The notes: generated from the letters alone by a model not told the origin. Shown: positions 1 through 9,362, counted from the stretch's first letter. The stretch is DNA of 64,000 nucleotides from Hymenobacter crusticola (GCF_002154225.1 NZ_MTSE01000011.1:109229-173228), one strand, 5' to 3'. Numbers and translations are program-made.

Positions 1-31
1 CACTAAGTGCACTCAGCAAGCTTACGTATTG

Positions 32-2455
32 ATGCTTCCGTTTTCTTCCCCTAGCTCCTTGCTCTCTCAGCGGCTTCCCCTTCCCTGTGCTTACAGGGTA
101 TCTCTTCTTTTAACTCGCCGTGGGCAGCTACTGATTAAGCAGTTGTGGCTGGTCATACTGTGTGTCTGGTTGTTGGCGCCGCTTCACGCGCTAGCCCAAG
201 ATGCTGCAAAAACCACCCCTGGAGCCCCGCCGCCACTGGCACCCGCCGTAACACAAGATGCTGCGCACCGCGTGGAACAGGCTTACCTGAAGCTAGGTCG
301 TATTAGTGGGGCCGTACGCCGCGGCGTGGATACGGAGGAGCTTGCCGAAGAGCTGCCCGAGGTGGAAGCCAACCTGAAGACTATCCGGCAAAATTTAACG
401 CAGTACAGCAGCGTCATTAACCTGAAGCAGGTTCACTTATTTCAAATCCTGCTCACCGATATGCAGGCGCAGCTAGGCACGTGGCGTACGGCCCTGGCCA
501 CGCAAGGGCAACAACTGACGCGCATGCAAGGCCAGCTCGACTCGCTGGGGCGGTACGCCATTACCAAACAGCCTGATACCACCACGGCCCTCGGCCGGAC
601 CACCGCCCGCCTGCAACGCAAGCAACGCCGCGCCAACTTGCTCATCCAACGCAATCAGCGGACCGTTACGCAACTGCAAACGCGCGTGTCGGATTGCTAC
701 ATTCAGGCGCTGGAGCTCCAGGATGAAACGCGCGAACAGCTGCGGCGCTTCAACCGGCGCACGCTGGACCCTAGCAACCCGCCACTGTGGCGCGCGGCGG
801 CCGTTGATGCAAACCGCCAAGCTGCCGCTGGGCAGCTCGTGCGTGAGTCGTACACGAGCCAACGACGCTTGCTAGGCTACTACTTCAGCGAGAATTGGTA
901 CTTCGGAATTTGGATGGTGCTGCTCGGTGCCGTTTTCTTCGCCTGGGTATTCCGCAACTTCCGTGTCGTGAATGCGGCAACCAATGCGGCGAAGCAGCCT
1001 TTCCGCTACCTGCGCCCGCTGCCGCTGGCTGGCACGCTGGTGGTCGTGTTCAGCATGGCTCCTTTCTTCGATCTAAATCCGCCGGCCGCCTACACCGATT
1101 TGCTGGAACTGTTGCTGCTGCTTACGCTCAGCGTGATGCTGGGCCGCAGCTGGCCGCGTCGCCAGTTTCTGTACTGGCTCAGCATCGTGGGGCTGTTTTT
1201 TGGGCTTACGTTCGTGTATGCCGCCAACGAACCTAGCCCCGGCTTGCGCTGGGCTATGCTGCTACTCAACTTGATAGCTATTGCAGTAGGTATCGGGTTT
1301 CGGCGTGAGCTACAACGCGGCCCTCGGCTAGCGGCTTTCGTACCACCGGTGCTCGTGCTGTTTATGCTGCTGAATGGGCTGGCCGTTCTTTGCAACCTGA
1401 CCGGTCGTCTCAGCCTCGCCAAAGTCTGCAGCAGCAGCGGCATCCTAGGTCTCACCCAAATTATTTCGCTGTCGGCTTTCGTGCGCCTACTCACGGAGGC
1501 GTTTCACCTGCAAATGCAGCGCAGTCGCTTGGCAGGCGGCGTGGCAGCGCACTTCAACTTTCGCAAGATTGAGCAAGGCTTGCGCCTAGGGCTTTCTATT
1601 GTGGTGTGCGGGCTGTGGCTGATGACCTTTACCTCCAACCTGAATATCTTCCGGCCTCTCTACGGGGTGCTCGATCATCTGCTTAGCACGCCGCACCACA
1701 TGGGCACCTTCACCTTTACGGTGGGCAATATCGTGGCGTTCTTCTCCATCGTCTATCTATCGGTTCTCCTCCAACGCTACGTCGGCTACTTCTTCGGCGA
1801 AACCGACGACGAGTTCAACAGCGACCCGGACCGCCGCGGCTCCTGGCTGGTGGCCATCCGGCTGGTGCTGCTGGCCGCGGGCTTCCTGCTAGCCACCATG
1901 GCCTCCGGCTTGCCGCTCGACAAGATTACTATTGTGCTAGGCGCCTTAGGCGTCGGCGTGGGCCTAGGCTTGCAAAACATCATTAACAATCTTGTTTCGG
2001 GCATCATCCTGATTTTCGAGCGCCCCTTTCAGGTAGGCGACTTCATCGAGGTAACGGGCAAAACGGGGCGCGTGAAAGACATCGGCATTCGCGCTAGCAA
2101 ACTCATTTCGCTGTCAGGCTCCGAAATCATTGTGCCCAACGGCGACTTGCTCTCCGGTCACGTAATCAACTGGACGCTGAGCAACAACCACATCCGCGTT
2201 GAGCTAGGCCTGAAGCTAGGCCCCGACACCGACCTCGACCGCGCCAAAGAGGTAATCAGTCAAGAAATTCAGGAAAACCCCAACACCCTGCACAAAGTAG
2301 CGCCCGAAATCCTACTCAGCGGCATCAACGGCCAAGTGTACGACCTGAAAGTGTTGTTCTGGATCAACAACATCCGCCAAGAACAGGCGCTGAAAAGCGA
2401 GATTCTGGCTGGCATTCACCGCCGCTTCACTCAAGAAGGCATTAGCCTGACCTAG
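32..2455 (+). CDS. MscS-family mechanosensitive channel protein
   Basis: Predicted inner-membrane channel that releases solutes when membrane tension rises. The first 55 residues end in a hydrophobic stretch and an AQ cleavage-like site, followed by an extracytoplasmic region rich in Arg, Leu and Gln that looks helical (about residues 60-280). Many membrane segments follow from about residue 290. The MscS core lies at about residues 630-680, with the pore helix rich in Gly and Ala (GALGVGVGLGLQN) and the following FERPFQVGDFIEV. The C-terminal part matches the MscS beta and alpha/beta vestibule. At about 807 residues it resembles the large MscK/YbdG-like members rather than the 286-residue E. 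coli MscS. The ATG at 32 follows a TTG at 29. The frame is open to the left window edge, so a start further upstream cannot be excluded. Confidence 0.9.
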   Translation: MLPFSSPSSLLSQRLPLPCAYRVSLLLTRRGQLLIKQLWLVILCVWLLAPLHALAQDAAKTTPGAPPPLAPAVTQDAAHRVEQAYLKLGRISGAVRRGVDTEELAEELPEVEANLKTIRQNLTQYSSVINLKQVHLFQILLTDMQAQLGTWRTALATQGQQLTRMQGQLDSLGRYAITKQPDTTTALGRTTARLQRKQRRANLLIQRNQRTVTQLQTRVSDCYIQALELQDETREQLRRFNRRTLDPSNPPLWRAAAVDANRQAAAGQLVRESYTSQRRLLGYYFSENWYFGIWMVLLGAVFFAWVFRNFRVVNAATNAAKQPFRYLRPLPLAGTLVVVFSMAPFFDLNPPAAYTDLLELLLLLTLSVMLGRSWPRRQFLYWLSIVGLFFGLTFVYAANEPSPGLRWAMLLLNLIAIAVGIGFRRELQRGPRLAAFVPPVLVLFMLLNGLAVLCNLTGRLSLAKVCSSSGILGLTQIISLSAFVRLLTEAFHLQMQRSRLAGGVAAHFNFRKIEQGLRLGLSIVVCGLWLMTFTSNLNIFRPLYGVLDHLLSTPHHMGTFTFTVGNIVAFFSIVYLSVLLQRYVGYFFGETDDEFNSDPDRRGSWLVAIRLVLLAAGFLLATMASGLPLDKITIVLGALGVGVGLGLQNIINNLVSGIILIFERPFQVGDFIEVTGKTGRVKDIGIRASKLISLSGSEIIVPNGDLLSGHVINWTLSNNHIRVELGLKLGPDTDLDRAKEVISQEIQENPNTLHKVAPEILLSGINGQVYDLKVLFWINNIRQEQALKSEILAGIHRRFTQEGISLT

Positions 2456-2529
2456 GTGACACGGCCTACATCTTAGCTTAGAGTGCCTATATGGTATTCT
2501 GAGCCAATGAGCGTGCTAGCTCCTAGCAA

Positions 2530-2742
2530 TCAGTTGGGAAAAATGCCCGGGAACTGGTAGTGGTACACGGCTACTACAGCCCGGCCCTCGTAGCGGCTTT
2601 CCATCGCAGGCGACTCGTGAATGATCAGGATGTGGTGCGCCATTTCGCTGTGCACGGGCTTGTAATAAGGCAATACTACGGCGTCTACCCGCGTGATGCG
2701 TTCAATGGTGCCACCGAGAGGAGTTTGATGTGATAATCTCAT
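2530..2742 (-). CDS. small protein of unknown function
   Basis: A 70-residue reading frame that I do not recognise. It has an ATG start, a plausible mix of charged and aromatic residues, and lies downstream of an AT-rich stretch (about 2743-2850) that could hold its promoter. No signal peptide or membrane segment is evident. It lies beyond the strong terminator at 2948-3001, so it is probably transcribed separately from the sugar cluster. The case for coding is moderate: composition is protein-like, but there is no recognisable family. Confidence 0.45.
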   Translation of the reverse strand: MRLSHQTPLGGTIERITRVDAVVLPYYKPVHSEMAHHILIIHESPAMESRYEGRAVVAVYHYQFPGIFPN

Positions 2743-2947
2743 TGTTTCGCTATTATGAAAATTTCACTAATATAAAGTTATCATTGCTTAATCTATGCCA
2801 AAAACACACGTTTATGTGCGTTATTAATAATATCAATGATTATTAGTAATAGTTGATGCAAGTGAGTATATTAGTTGAATTTGACCAAGAAAGGCGAATT
2901 CACTTAGTAGCTAAGACCGCAGCACAGAATCATCTTTCGTACTTGAT

Positions 2948-3001
2948 AAATACAAAAAGAAGCCGGCACTCAACTATGAGTGCCGGCTTCTTTTTGTATT
3001 T
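2948..3001. terminator. bidirectional terminator, 25-bp perfect stem
   Basis: Two perfectly complementary 25-base arms (2948-2972 and 2977-3001) flank a 4-base loop. The core is GC-rich (GAAGCCGGCACTCA) and the outer ends are A/T tracts, so either strand yields a hairpin followed by a T-rich run. It lies 37 bases past the stop of the DUF1080 gene and probably ends the long minus-strand sugar operon. Confidence 0.85.
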
Positions 3002-3037
3002 ACACAAACAGCGCTTCACGCGCTACCTTAAAGCGGA

Positions 3038-3829
3038 CTATTGCTTTGCCCCTAGGTCCCGAATCCAGATGTTACGGAAGCTGAGCGGTTCGCTCTTGTC
3101 ACCGTGCGATTGCAGCTTGATGGGCGCCGCGCCATGGCTCTGCTGGTAGCTTGCCTTACCGATGTACTGCGTAGGCCCCAGAAGCTCCGTATTGTTTTGC
3201 ACTACTACGCCGTTAAAAATGACCGTGACGCGAGCCGGCGTTTGCACCGTACCGTCGGCTTTGAACGTGGGCGCCGTCCAGAGCACGTCGTATGACTGCC
3301 ACTCGCCGGGCTTACGCGTAGGGTTGGCCAGCGGGATAAACTGCTTGTAGATGCTGCCAGCCATCCCGTTAACGTAGGTTTTGTTATTGTACGAATCCAG
3401 CACCTGCAACTCGTAGCCTAGGTCGCCTTTGCCCAGCGAAGCTAGGAAGATACCACTGTTGCCGCGGGCCTGGCCAGTGCCAGTGATGTTGGCCGGCACG
3501 CGCCACTCGATATGCAACTGGTAGTTGGTGAAGCTACGCTTGGTTTCGATGTTGCCTGAGCTTTTATCCACGGTCATGAGGCCGCCAGCTACCTTCCACT
3601 TGGCGGGCGTGTTGCGGTCCTCGGTCATCACCCACTGGCTCAGGTCGCGGCCGTCGAACAGTACAATCGCGTCGGAGGGCGGTGCGGTGGTGAGGGCCGT
3701 GGCCGTTACCACCTTGGGTACCGGCTCCCACACTTCAGTATCTTCGGGTTTGCCAGCTTGCTGGGCGGTAGCGAGTGAGGTCATTCCCAGCCCCAATAGC
3801 GTGGAAAGAAGCGCAGTTTTCATCATCAT
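3038..3829 (-). CDS. DUF1080 (3-keto-disaccharide hydrolase domain) secreted protein
   Basis: The 263-residue product has a signal peptide (about 1-22, ending TAQQ) and one DUF1080 domain (about 50-260). Features typical of the family are the VLFDGRDLSQWV opening, the GNSGIFL strand and the closing FRNIWIRDL strand. Members of this lectin-like fold have been linked to hydrolysis of 3-keto-glycosides. It is the last gene of the minus-strand run that includes a GMC dehydrogenase, a cytochrome c and TIM-barrel isomerases, which fits that role. It is expected to act in the periplasm. Three consecutive ATG codons (3829, 3826, 3823) leave the exact start open, with no effect on the mature protein. 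The substrate is inferred from context only. Confidence 0.85.
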   Translation of the reverse strand: MMMKTALLSTLLGLGMTSLATAQQAGKPEDTEVWEPVPKVVTATALTTAPPSDAIVLFDGRDLSQWVMTEDRNTPAKWKVAGGLMTVDKSSGNIETKRSFTNYQLHIEWRVPANITGTGQARGNSGIFLASLGKGDLGYELQVLDSYNNKTYVNGMAGSIYKQFIPLANPTRKPGEWQSYDVLWTAPTFKADGTVQTPARVTVIFNGVVVQNNTELLGPTQYIGKASYQQSHGAAPIKLQSHGDKSEPLSFRNIWIRDLGAKQ

Positions 3830-3875
3830 AAGAAGCGTACTAACCTTGAATTCAATAAGGTGAAAGAATGAAGCG

Positions 3876-4748
3876 CTATACGTTGCACAAGTTCACGGCT
3901 TGGCGCAGCGAAGCTAGCTTGTCGGACTGGGTAGGAATAAATTCCTGGGCCACGTAGCCTTTGAAGCCGGTGGCTTTGATGGCCCGCATGATGGCCGGAT
4001 AATTCAGCTCCTGTTTGTCGTCGAGCTCGTGGCGACCGGGCACACCCGCCGTGTGGTAGTGCGCGATGTAGGCGTGGTGGTCGGTGATGTTGCGGATCAC
4101 ATCGCCCTCGTCAATCTGCATGTGGTAGATGTCGTAGAGCAGCTTAAAATTCTCCGAACCTAGCTTTTTGGCCAGTGCCACGCCCCAGCTGGTTCGGTCG
4201 CACTGATAATCCTTGTGATCAATCTTGCTGTTGAGCAACTCCATCACCAGCACTACTTTGTGTTTCGCGGCTAGGTCCATCAGCGGTTGCAGGCCGCGCA
4301 CAGCATTTTCTAAGCCTTGCTCATCCGACATGCCCCGGCGGCTGCCGCTGAAGCAAATCAGGTTGGTATAGCCGGCCTGGCCCACTTTCGGAATCATTTC
4401 CTTATAGCGCGCCTGCAGTTGGGCGTGAAACTTCGGATCGTTGAAGCCGTCGGTCAGGTTGATTTCGGCGCCGTTGCACATGGGCGAATCAAGGCCGTGC
4501 TTCTTAAGCGTGGGCCAGTCGGCGGGGCCTACCAGGTCAATACCCTTGATTCCCATGCCCTTGGCCGCAACGCACAAGTCTTCTAAAGCCATACTCTGGA
4601 AGCACCAGCGGCAAACCGATTGTTTGATGCTGCCATCAGCAGGGGGAGCTACAGGTTGATCAGCGGCCATAATATGGGGGGCACTTAGGGCTACTGTACT
4701 AGTTAACAACCCTTTGAGGGCAGCACGTCGGGAGTGAGAAGCAGCCAT
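3876..4748 (-). CDS. Tat-exported TIM-barrel sugar isomerase/epimerase (hydroxypyruvate isomerase-like)
   Basis: A 290-residue protein of the xylose isomerase-like TIM-barrel superfamily. The N-terminus carries a Tat signal (SRRAALKGL, then a hydrophobic run and an AAD cleavage-like site), so it probably folds in the cytoplasm and acts in the periplasm. Barrel features typical of metal-dependent members are the strand ending VVLVMELLNSK, the LLYDIYHMQIDEGD segment and the late YVAQEFIPT strand, which supply Glu, Asp and His metal ligands. The closest familiar type is hydroxypyruvate isomerase (Hyi). In this neighbourhood a role in converting an oxidised (3-keto) sugar is more likely than glyoxylate metabolism. 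It lies 46 bases before the DUF1080 gene in the same direction. Confidence 0.8.
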   Translation of the reverse strand: MAASHSRRAALKGLLTSTVALSAPHIMAADQPVAPPADGSIKQSVCRWCFQSMALEDLCVAAKGMGIKGIDLVGPADWPTLKKHGLDSPMCNGAEINLTDGFNDPKFHAQLQARYKEMIPKVGQAGYTNLICFSGSRRGMSDEQGLENAVRGLQPLMDLAAKHKVVLVMELLNSKIDHKDYQCDRTSWGVALAKKLGSENFKLLYDIYHMQIDEGDVIRNITDHHAYIAHYHTAGVPGRHELDDKQELNYPAIMRAIKATGFKGYVAQEFIPTQSDKLASLRQAVNLCNV

Positions 4749-4854
4749 GTAGTGTAAGCTGTTGAGTTTTTAAGAAACAAACCTTTACCGGGTTCCTGCG
4801 GAGGACGCCAGGGGTTGCGCAGAAGGCGCTAAGCGCAGGACCAACAGCGATTCA

Positions 4855-6108
4855 CTAACCTGCTTCGGCCAGCGAGGGCGCTGAGCCGTAGGCCACTTCT
4901 GTGGGGACGGTAGCGGTATTTCGTTCGCGGAAGAAAAGCAGGAATACAATCAGCACTACGGCGGCAATGGCGGCCGGAATCAGCCAGATCATGCGCCAAT
5001 CGTGGGTGCCACCGGTGAGCTGATACGAATCGAAAATACGGCCCGACAGCAACGTGCCTACTAACATACCCACGCCGTAGGTGGCCAAGGTGATGAAGCC
5101 CTGCGCCGAGCTTTTGAACTGCTCGCCAGCTAGGTTGTCGGTGTAAATTTGGCCCGTCACGAAGAAGAAATCGTAGCACACGCCGTGCAGCACAATACCG
5201 AGGATGAGCATCCAATAATTGCCCATTCCGTCGCCGTAGGCAAAGAACAAGTAGCGCAGTACCCACGCGGCCATGCCGATGGCTAGCATCTTCTTCACGC
5301 CCAACCGTTTGAAAAACAGCGGAATAGCTAGCATAAACAATAGCTCCGATACCTGACCGAGGCTCTGCACACCTGCTGCGCCTTTCATGCCCACTTCGTT
5401 CAGGAAGGGATTGGTGAAGCCGTAGTAAAACGCTAGCGGCACGCAAATGGCAATAGACGCCAGGAAGAAGATCAGGTACGAACGGTTTTTTAGCAAGCCA
5501 ATGGCATCGAGGCCTAGCATTTGCCCCAGCGAGCTAGACTGACCGCGCTTGATGGGAGGCGTGGCTGGCAGCGTAAAGCTGAACACCCCTAGCAATGCCG
5601 AGGCACCCGCGGCCATCACGAAAGTGGCTTGTAGGCTGTTGCTTTGTTCCCAGTTAAGCCAGCCAATAGTCAGGCCCGCAATGATCCAGCCGAGGGTACC
5701 AAGCACCCGAATCGGGGCAAACTCCTTCTGCGGATCTTGCATCTGTCGGAACGCAATGGAATTAACCAACGCCAGCGTGGGCATATAGGCCACCATATAC
5801 GCCAAGATGTTTGGGTAGAAGCTGTCGAAATCGGGAGCTTTGCTTGCACGCCATAATAAAAAAGCGCCCACTAAGTGCAACACTCCCAGAATCTTCTGGG
5901 CTGAAAAGAAGCGGTCGGCAATCAGCCCAATGATAAACGGGGCCACAATGGCACCGATGGATTGGGTGAGGAAGGCCACCCCGACTTGCGTGCCCGAGGC
6001 ATTTAGGTTGCGCAGCAAGTACGTGCCTAGGGTTACAAACCACGCGCCCCAGATGAAAAACTCCAGGAACATCATAAAGGAGAGCTTAACTCGGGTAGTA
6101 GCAGTCAT
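4855..6108 (-). CDS. MFS permease, nucleoside:H+ symporter (NHS) type
   Basis: A 417-residue integral membrane protein with about 12 hydrophobic segments. The opening (TRVKLSFMMFLEFFIWGAW) and overall pattern are those of the NHS branch of the major facilitator superfamily, related to E. coli NupG and XapB. Bacteroidota keep many members of this branch inside sugar-utilisation loci. Here it sits in one orientation between periplasmic genes (cytochrome c, Tat-exported isomerase, DUF1080) and would carry the periplasmic product into the cytosol. The substrate is probably a keto-sugar or monosaccharide rather than a nucleoside. That is inferred from the neighbourhood, not from binding residues. 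Confidence 0.85.
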   Translation of the reverse strand: MTATTRVKLSFMMFLEFFIWGAWFVTLGTYLLRNLNASGTQVGVAFLTQSIGAIVAPFIIGLIADRFFSAQKILGVLHLVGAFLLWRASKAPDFDSFYPNILAYMVAYMPTLALVNSIAFRQMQDPQKEFAPIRVLGTLGWIIAGLTIGWLNWEQSNSLQATFVMAAGASALLGVFSFTLPATPPIKRGQSSSLGQMLGLDAIGLLKNRSYLIFFLASIAICVPLAFYYGFTNPFLNEVGMKGAAGVQSLGQVSELLFMLAIPLFFKRLGVKKMLAIGMAAWVLRYLFFAYGDGMGNYWMLILGIVLHGVCYDFFFVTGQIYTDNLAGEQFKSSAQGFITLATYGVGMLVGTLLSGRIFDSYQLTGGTHDWRMIWLIPAAIAAVVLIVFLLFFRERNTATVPTEVAYGSAPSLAEAG

Positions 6109-6266
6109 GGGCAGGAAAGGTTAAGGTTAGCGAAGGGCCAGCGGAGCCTAGCAAAAGAATAGATAGCCTTGGCCGTTCCGGGCAGGGCAAAGAGGCGCCG
6201 TTGAAGGTCAGGCACACTCCTCGCTCCTACCCAGAACGACCAAGGGTTTGGCAGAAAGAACCTAGG

Positions 6267-6788
6267 TTATTTCAGGCTCAGAATGTAGGTTACCATTTCC
6301 TTGGCATCGGCTTCTTTCAGGTCGGGGTGAGGCGTCATGGCGATTTCGCCCCAGTTGCCTTTACCGCCGGTGATAACCTTCTTGGCCAGCATGTCAATGT
6401 TGGCTTTTGTATCAGGGTATTTCTCGGCTACTGCTACGTAGGCTGGGCCGAGCAGCTTTTCCCCTTCGCGGTGGCAACCACCGCAGTCCGACGCGGCGAT
6501 GAGCTTACCGCCCTTTCCGCCGACGGGCACGCCCGTGGGCTCCGTCCCGATGTCGTTGACGCTGGTGTTCACCTGCGGCTGGTGGGCGGTGGCTGATACA
6601 TCGGCTCCTACTGCGCTGTCAGGGTTTAGCGCGGCTTGGGGTTGCTCTTCAGCCGAACCTTCCGTTGCTAGGGTGTTTTCAGTTGGTTGCGAGGAAGTTT
6701 CCGTTGACTGTGAGGACGTTTGTTCCGTGTTGGAAGAGCATGCCAGCAAAGCTGCGCTAAAGCTCAACAAGACAAAAGCTTTTTTCAT
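6267..6788 (-). CDS. lipoprotein class I cytochrome c
   Basis: The 173-residue product starts with a lipoprotein signal (LLAC, Cys17) followed by an 80-residue spacer rich in Ser, Thr, Glu and Gln. The spacer would hold the haem domain away from the membrane. The domain has one CGGCH haem-binding motif (Cys102-His106) and a probable axial Met151 in MTPHP, and ends with a typical MVTYILSLK helix. A mono-haem cytochrome in a cluster with a GMC oxidoreductase and its Tat-exported partner probably accepts electrons from the dehydrogenase, as in Agrobacterium-type glucoside 3-dehydrogenase systems. The partnership is inferred; the cytochrome assignment is direct. Confidence 0.9.
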   Translation of the reverse strand: MKKAFVLLSFSAALLACSSNTEQTSSQSTETSSQPTENTLATEGSAEEQPQAALNPDSAVGADVSATAHQPQVNTSVNDIGTEPTGVPVGGKGGKLIAASDCGGCHREGEKLLGPAYVAVAEKYPDTKANIDMLAKKVITGGKGNWGEIAMTPHPDLKEADAKEMVTYILSLK

Positions 6789-6876
6789 AGGGTCAATCAG
6801 TGGTGAGTTGGTAAAAGGTGGCTGCTACGCTGAAGCAGGCAACGGCCGCGGTTAAATAAATGGTCAGCGCTAGGTA

Positions 6877-7929
6877 CTAAAGGCCTAGCAGCTGTTTGTT
6901 CTTGGCCTCGTCGGTACCGGCCGCGGCGAAATCGTCGAAAGCGCGGTCGGTGACGCGGATGATGTGGTCTTTGATAAACTGCGCACCTTCGCGGGCGCCA
7001 TCTTCGGGGTGCTTAAGAGCGCACTCCCACTCTAGCACCGCCCAGCCCGCGTAGTCATACTGGGCTAGCTTGCTGAAGATGGCTTTAAAATCAACTTGCC
7101 CGTCGCCGAGCGAGCGGAACCGCCCCGCCCGGTCGATCCAGTTTTGGTAACCGCCGTACACGCCCTGCCGCCCCGTAGGGTTAAACTCGGCATCTTTGAC
7201 GTGGAAAGCCCGAATCCGCTCGTGGTAAATGTCGATGTACTCCAGATAATCCAGGCATTGCAGGATGAAGTGCGAGGGATCATACAGCAAGCAGGCCCGC
7301 GGGTGATTATCCACGTGCTCCAGGAACATCTCGTAGGTTGTGCCGTCGTGCAGGTCTTCGCCAGCGTGAATCTCGTAGCACAAGTCCACGCCATTGCGGT
7401 CAAACTCGTCGAGGATGGGGCGCCAGCGCCGAGCTAGCTCCTCAAAGCCCGTCTCGACCAGCCCCGCTGAGCGCTGGGGCCACGGATACACGTACGGCCA
7501 GAGCAACGCCCCGCTAAAGGTGGCGTGTGCCGTCAGGCCTAGGCGCTGCGAGGCTTGGGCGGCGTACTTCAGTTGCTGCACGGCCCACGCCTGGCGAGCC
7601 GAGGGGTTGCCACGCACTTCTTCTGGCGCAAAGGCATCGAATAACGTGTCGTATGCTGGATTTACCGCCACCAACTGGCCTTGCAAGTGCGTTGAAAGCT
7701 CGGTGATTTCCAGGCCTGCGGCCCGCGCAGTACCCACTAGCTCATCGGCGTAGGTTTGGCTTTCGGCAGCTCGCTTCAAGTCAATGAAACGTGGGTCGGT
7801 GGTGGGTAGCTGTACCCCTTTGTAACCGAGACCTTTGGCCCACTCACACATAGCCGCTAGGCCATTGAACGGCGCTTCCTCGCCAATAAACTGCGCCAGG
7901 AAAATACCGGGTCCTTTAAGTGTTTTCAT
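6877..7929 (-). CDS. cytosolic TIM-barrel sugar isomerase/epimerase
   Basis: A 350-residue protein of the xylose isomerase-like TIM-barrel superfamily without a signal peptide, so probably cytosolic. Metal-site features include the CYEIHAGEDLHDG segment, LLYDPSHF, FHVKDAEF and the final AVLEWECA strand. Length and motifs match the sugar phosphate isomerase/epimerase genes that commonly accompany Gfo/Idh/MocA dehydrogenases in Bacteroidota, and the next gene upstream is such a dehydrogenase. The pair probably handles reduction or epimerisation of the imported keto-sugar. It is distinct from the two Tat-exported barrel proteins of the same cluster. Confidence 0.83.
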   Translation of the reverse strand: MKTLKGPGIFLAQFIGEEAPFNGLAAMCEWAKGLGYKGVQLPTTDPRFIDLKRAAESQTYADELVGTARAAGLEITELSTHLQGQLVAVNPAYDTLFDAFAPEEVRGNPSARQAWAVQQLKYAAQASQRLGLTAHATFSGALLWPYVYPWPQRSAGLVETGFEELARRWRPILDEFDRNGVDLCYEIHAGEDLHDGTTYEMFLEHVDNHPRACLLYDPSHFILQCLDYLEYIDIYHERIRAFHVKDAEFNPTGRQGVYGGYQNWIDRAGRFRSLGDGQVDFKAIFSKLAQYDYAGWAVLEWECALKHPEDGAREGAQFIKDHIIRVTDRAFDDFAAAGTDEAKNKQLLGL

Positions 7930-8039
7930 GCAGTAGAACTTAGGTCTGAAAGCTTAAAACGTAACGCGAAGAGCTATACCGTTTAGATGAGCTTCGGTGA
8001 AAGTCTCACCGCTGGTTTCGCAGTCTTAAGTTGTATCTT

Positions 8040-9197
8040 CTAGATAGACGGAAACTCGGTCCACTTCTGGTCGGAGCGGCCCGAGGCAATAACGGTTTCG
8101 ACGAAGGCCATACCACGCAGACCGTCGGCAATGCTAGGGTAATCTAGCGCTTCGGGCGAAGCGGTTTCGCCCGCTTGCTCGGCTTGCAGGTGCAGAGCGA
8201 AGTTGCGATAAATATTGGCAAACGCTTCCAGATAGCCCTCCGGGTGGCCGGCCGGCACGCGCGCATTGTGGCGGGCGGCGGCACTGAGGTAAGAAGCGCC
8301 GGTCCGGTGAATCTCCGCCGGGCGGTCGAGCCACTTTACCAGCAGCGTGTTGTTGTCGGCTTGCTGCCACTCTAGGCCACCTTGGTCGCCGTACACGCGC
8401 AGGCGTAGGTTATTCTCCTCGCCCGCTGCCACTTGGGTAGCTACCAGCACGCCACTTGCGCCGGAGCTTAGCCGCAACAGCACCGCGCCATCGTCGTCGA
8501 GCTGGCGACCGGGCACCACCACGTTGATATCGGCGCACAGCTTCTCGACTTGCAGGCCGGTCACGTATTCAAGCAAGTTGAAGGCGTGAGTACCAATGTC
8601 GCCCATGGCGCCGGCAATGCCGCTGCGGGCAGGATCGGTGCGCCACGCGGCCTGTTTGTTGTCGGCGCTGCCTTCAGCGAAGGAGCTCAGCCACCCCTGC
8701 GGGTACTCCACGTATGCCTTGCGAATGGTGCCAAGTACACCCGAAGCTACCAGATGGCGGGCTTCCTTCACCATGGGGTAACCGGTGTAGGTGTGCGTGA
8801 GGCACAGATGACGCCCCGTCGCTTTTAATACATCAGCCAGCTCCTGAGCTTCGGCTAATGAGAACGTTATTGGCTTGTCAATCACCACATCAAAGCCACT
8901 TTCCAAAGCTAGCTTAGCCGGCGCGAAGTGCAAGTGATTCGGCGTGACAATGCTAATGACTTGTACCCGCTCGGCCGCGAGCCTAGCTTTTTCCTGTTCT
9001 ATTAACTCTTGGTACGAGCCATATACCCGATCAGGTGCTAAGCCCAGGGCTTGTCCGGTGGCCCGTGATGTATCGGGGTTGCTGCTGAACGCGCCGGCTA
9101 CTAAGTCATACTGGCTATCGAGAGCCGATGCGATGCGGTGCACAGCGCCGATAAAAGCGCCTTGCCCGCCACCAATCATTCCAAGTCGTAATTTCAT
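8040..9197 (-). CDS. Gfo/Idh/MocA-family NAD(P)-dependent oxidoreductase
   Basis: A 385-residue enzyme with an N-terminal Rossmann fold (MIGGGQGAFIG at 7-17) and a family C-terminal alpha/beta domain. The usual EKP catalytic-site motif appears as DKP (107-109), with the lysine kept. The substrate-side segment GDIGTHAFNLLEYVTG contains the Asp-x-x-x-His pattern of the family. No signal peptide is seen, so it should act in the cytosol. Relatives such as ThuB act at C3 of glycosides, and the surrounding GMC dehydrogenase, DUF1080 and isomerase genes fit 3-keto-sugar chemistry. It could either oxidise a sugar or reduce a 3-keto product; the sequence does not decide which. Confidence 0.87.
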   Translation of the reverse strand: MKLRLGMIGGGQGAFIGAVHRIASALDSQYDLVAGAFSSNPDTSRATGQALGLAPDRVYGSYQELIEQEKARLAAERVQVISIVTPNHLHFAPAKLALESGFDVVIDKPITFSLAEAQELADVLKATGRHLCLTHTYTGYPMVKEARHLVASGVLGTIRKAYVEYPQGWLSSFAEGSADNKQAAWRTDPARSGIAGAMGDIGTHAFNLLEYVTGLQVEKLCADINVVVPGRQLDDDGAVLLRLSSGASGVLVATQVAAGEENNLRLRVYGDQGGLEWQQADNNTLLVKWLDRPAEIHRTGASYLSAAARHNARVPAGHPEGYLEAFANIYRNFALHLQAEQAGETASPEALDYPSIADGLRGMAFVETVIASGRSDQKWTEFPSI

Positions 9198-9219
9198 TCA
9201 GTTGCTTTATTAGCTGGAT

Positions 9220-9362
9220 CTGTTTAAAAAGTCCCGAAAAATAGCCTAGGCCGTCATGCTACGCTGGTCGAAGCAGCTCTACCCCAGTAGCAAGTAAGTT
9301 ACTTTGGCGGTAGAGAATGCTCCGACCAGCGCAACGTGATCGAAAACGGACTTCTTAAACAG
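9220..9362. repeat. 143-base imperfect palindrome, REP/MITE-like
   Basis: The outer arms CTGTTTAA(A/G)AAGTCC match in inverted orientation at both ends. Inner arms built on CGCTGGTCG(A/G)AGCA and CTCTACC also pair, and the centre holds a short palindrome (AAGTAAGTTACTT). The whole element can fold into one long stem between the Gfo/Idh/MocA gene and the Tat small-subunit gene. Similar palindromes containing a TCATGCT...GTCGAAGCA core are, from memory, common interspersed repeats in Hymenobacter genomes. It could end transcription or stabilise upstream mRNA inside the operon. Confidence 0.65.

Noticed and set aside
2853..3149. 98-residue plus-strand open frame
   Set aside because: It runs straight through the 25-bp terminator hairpin and the end of the DUF1080 gene, with no domain and unlikely composition.
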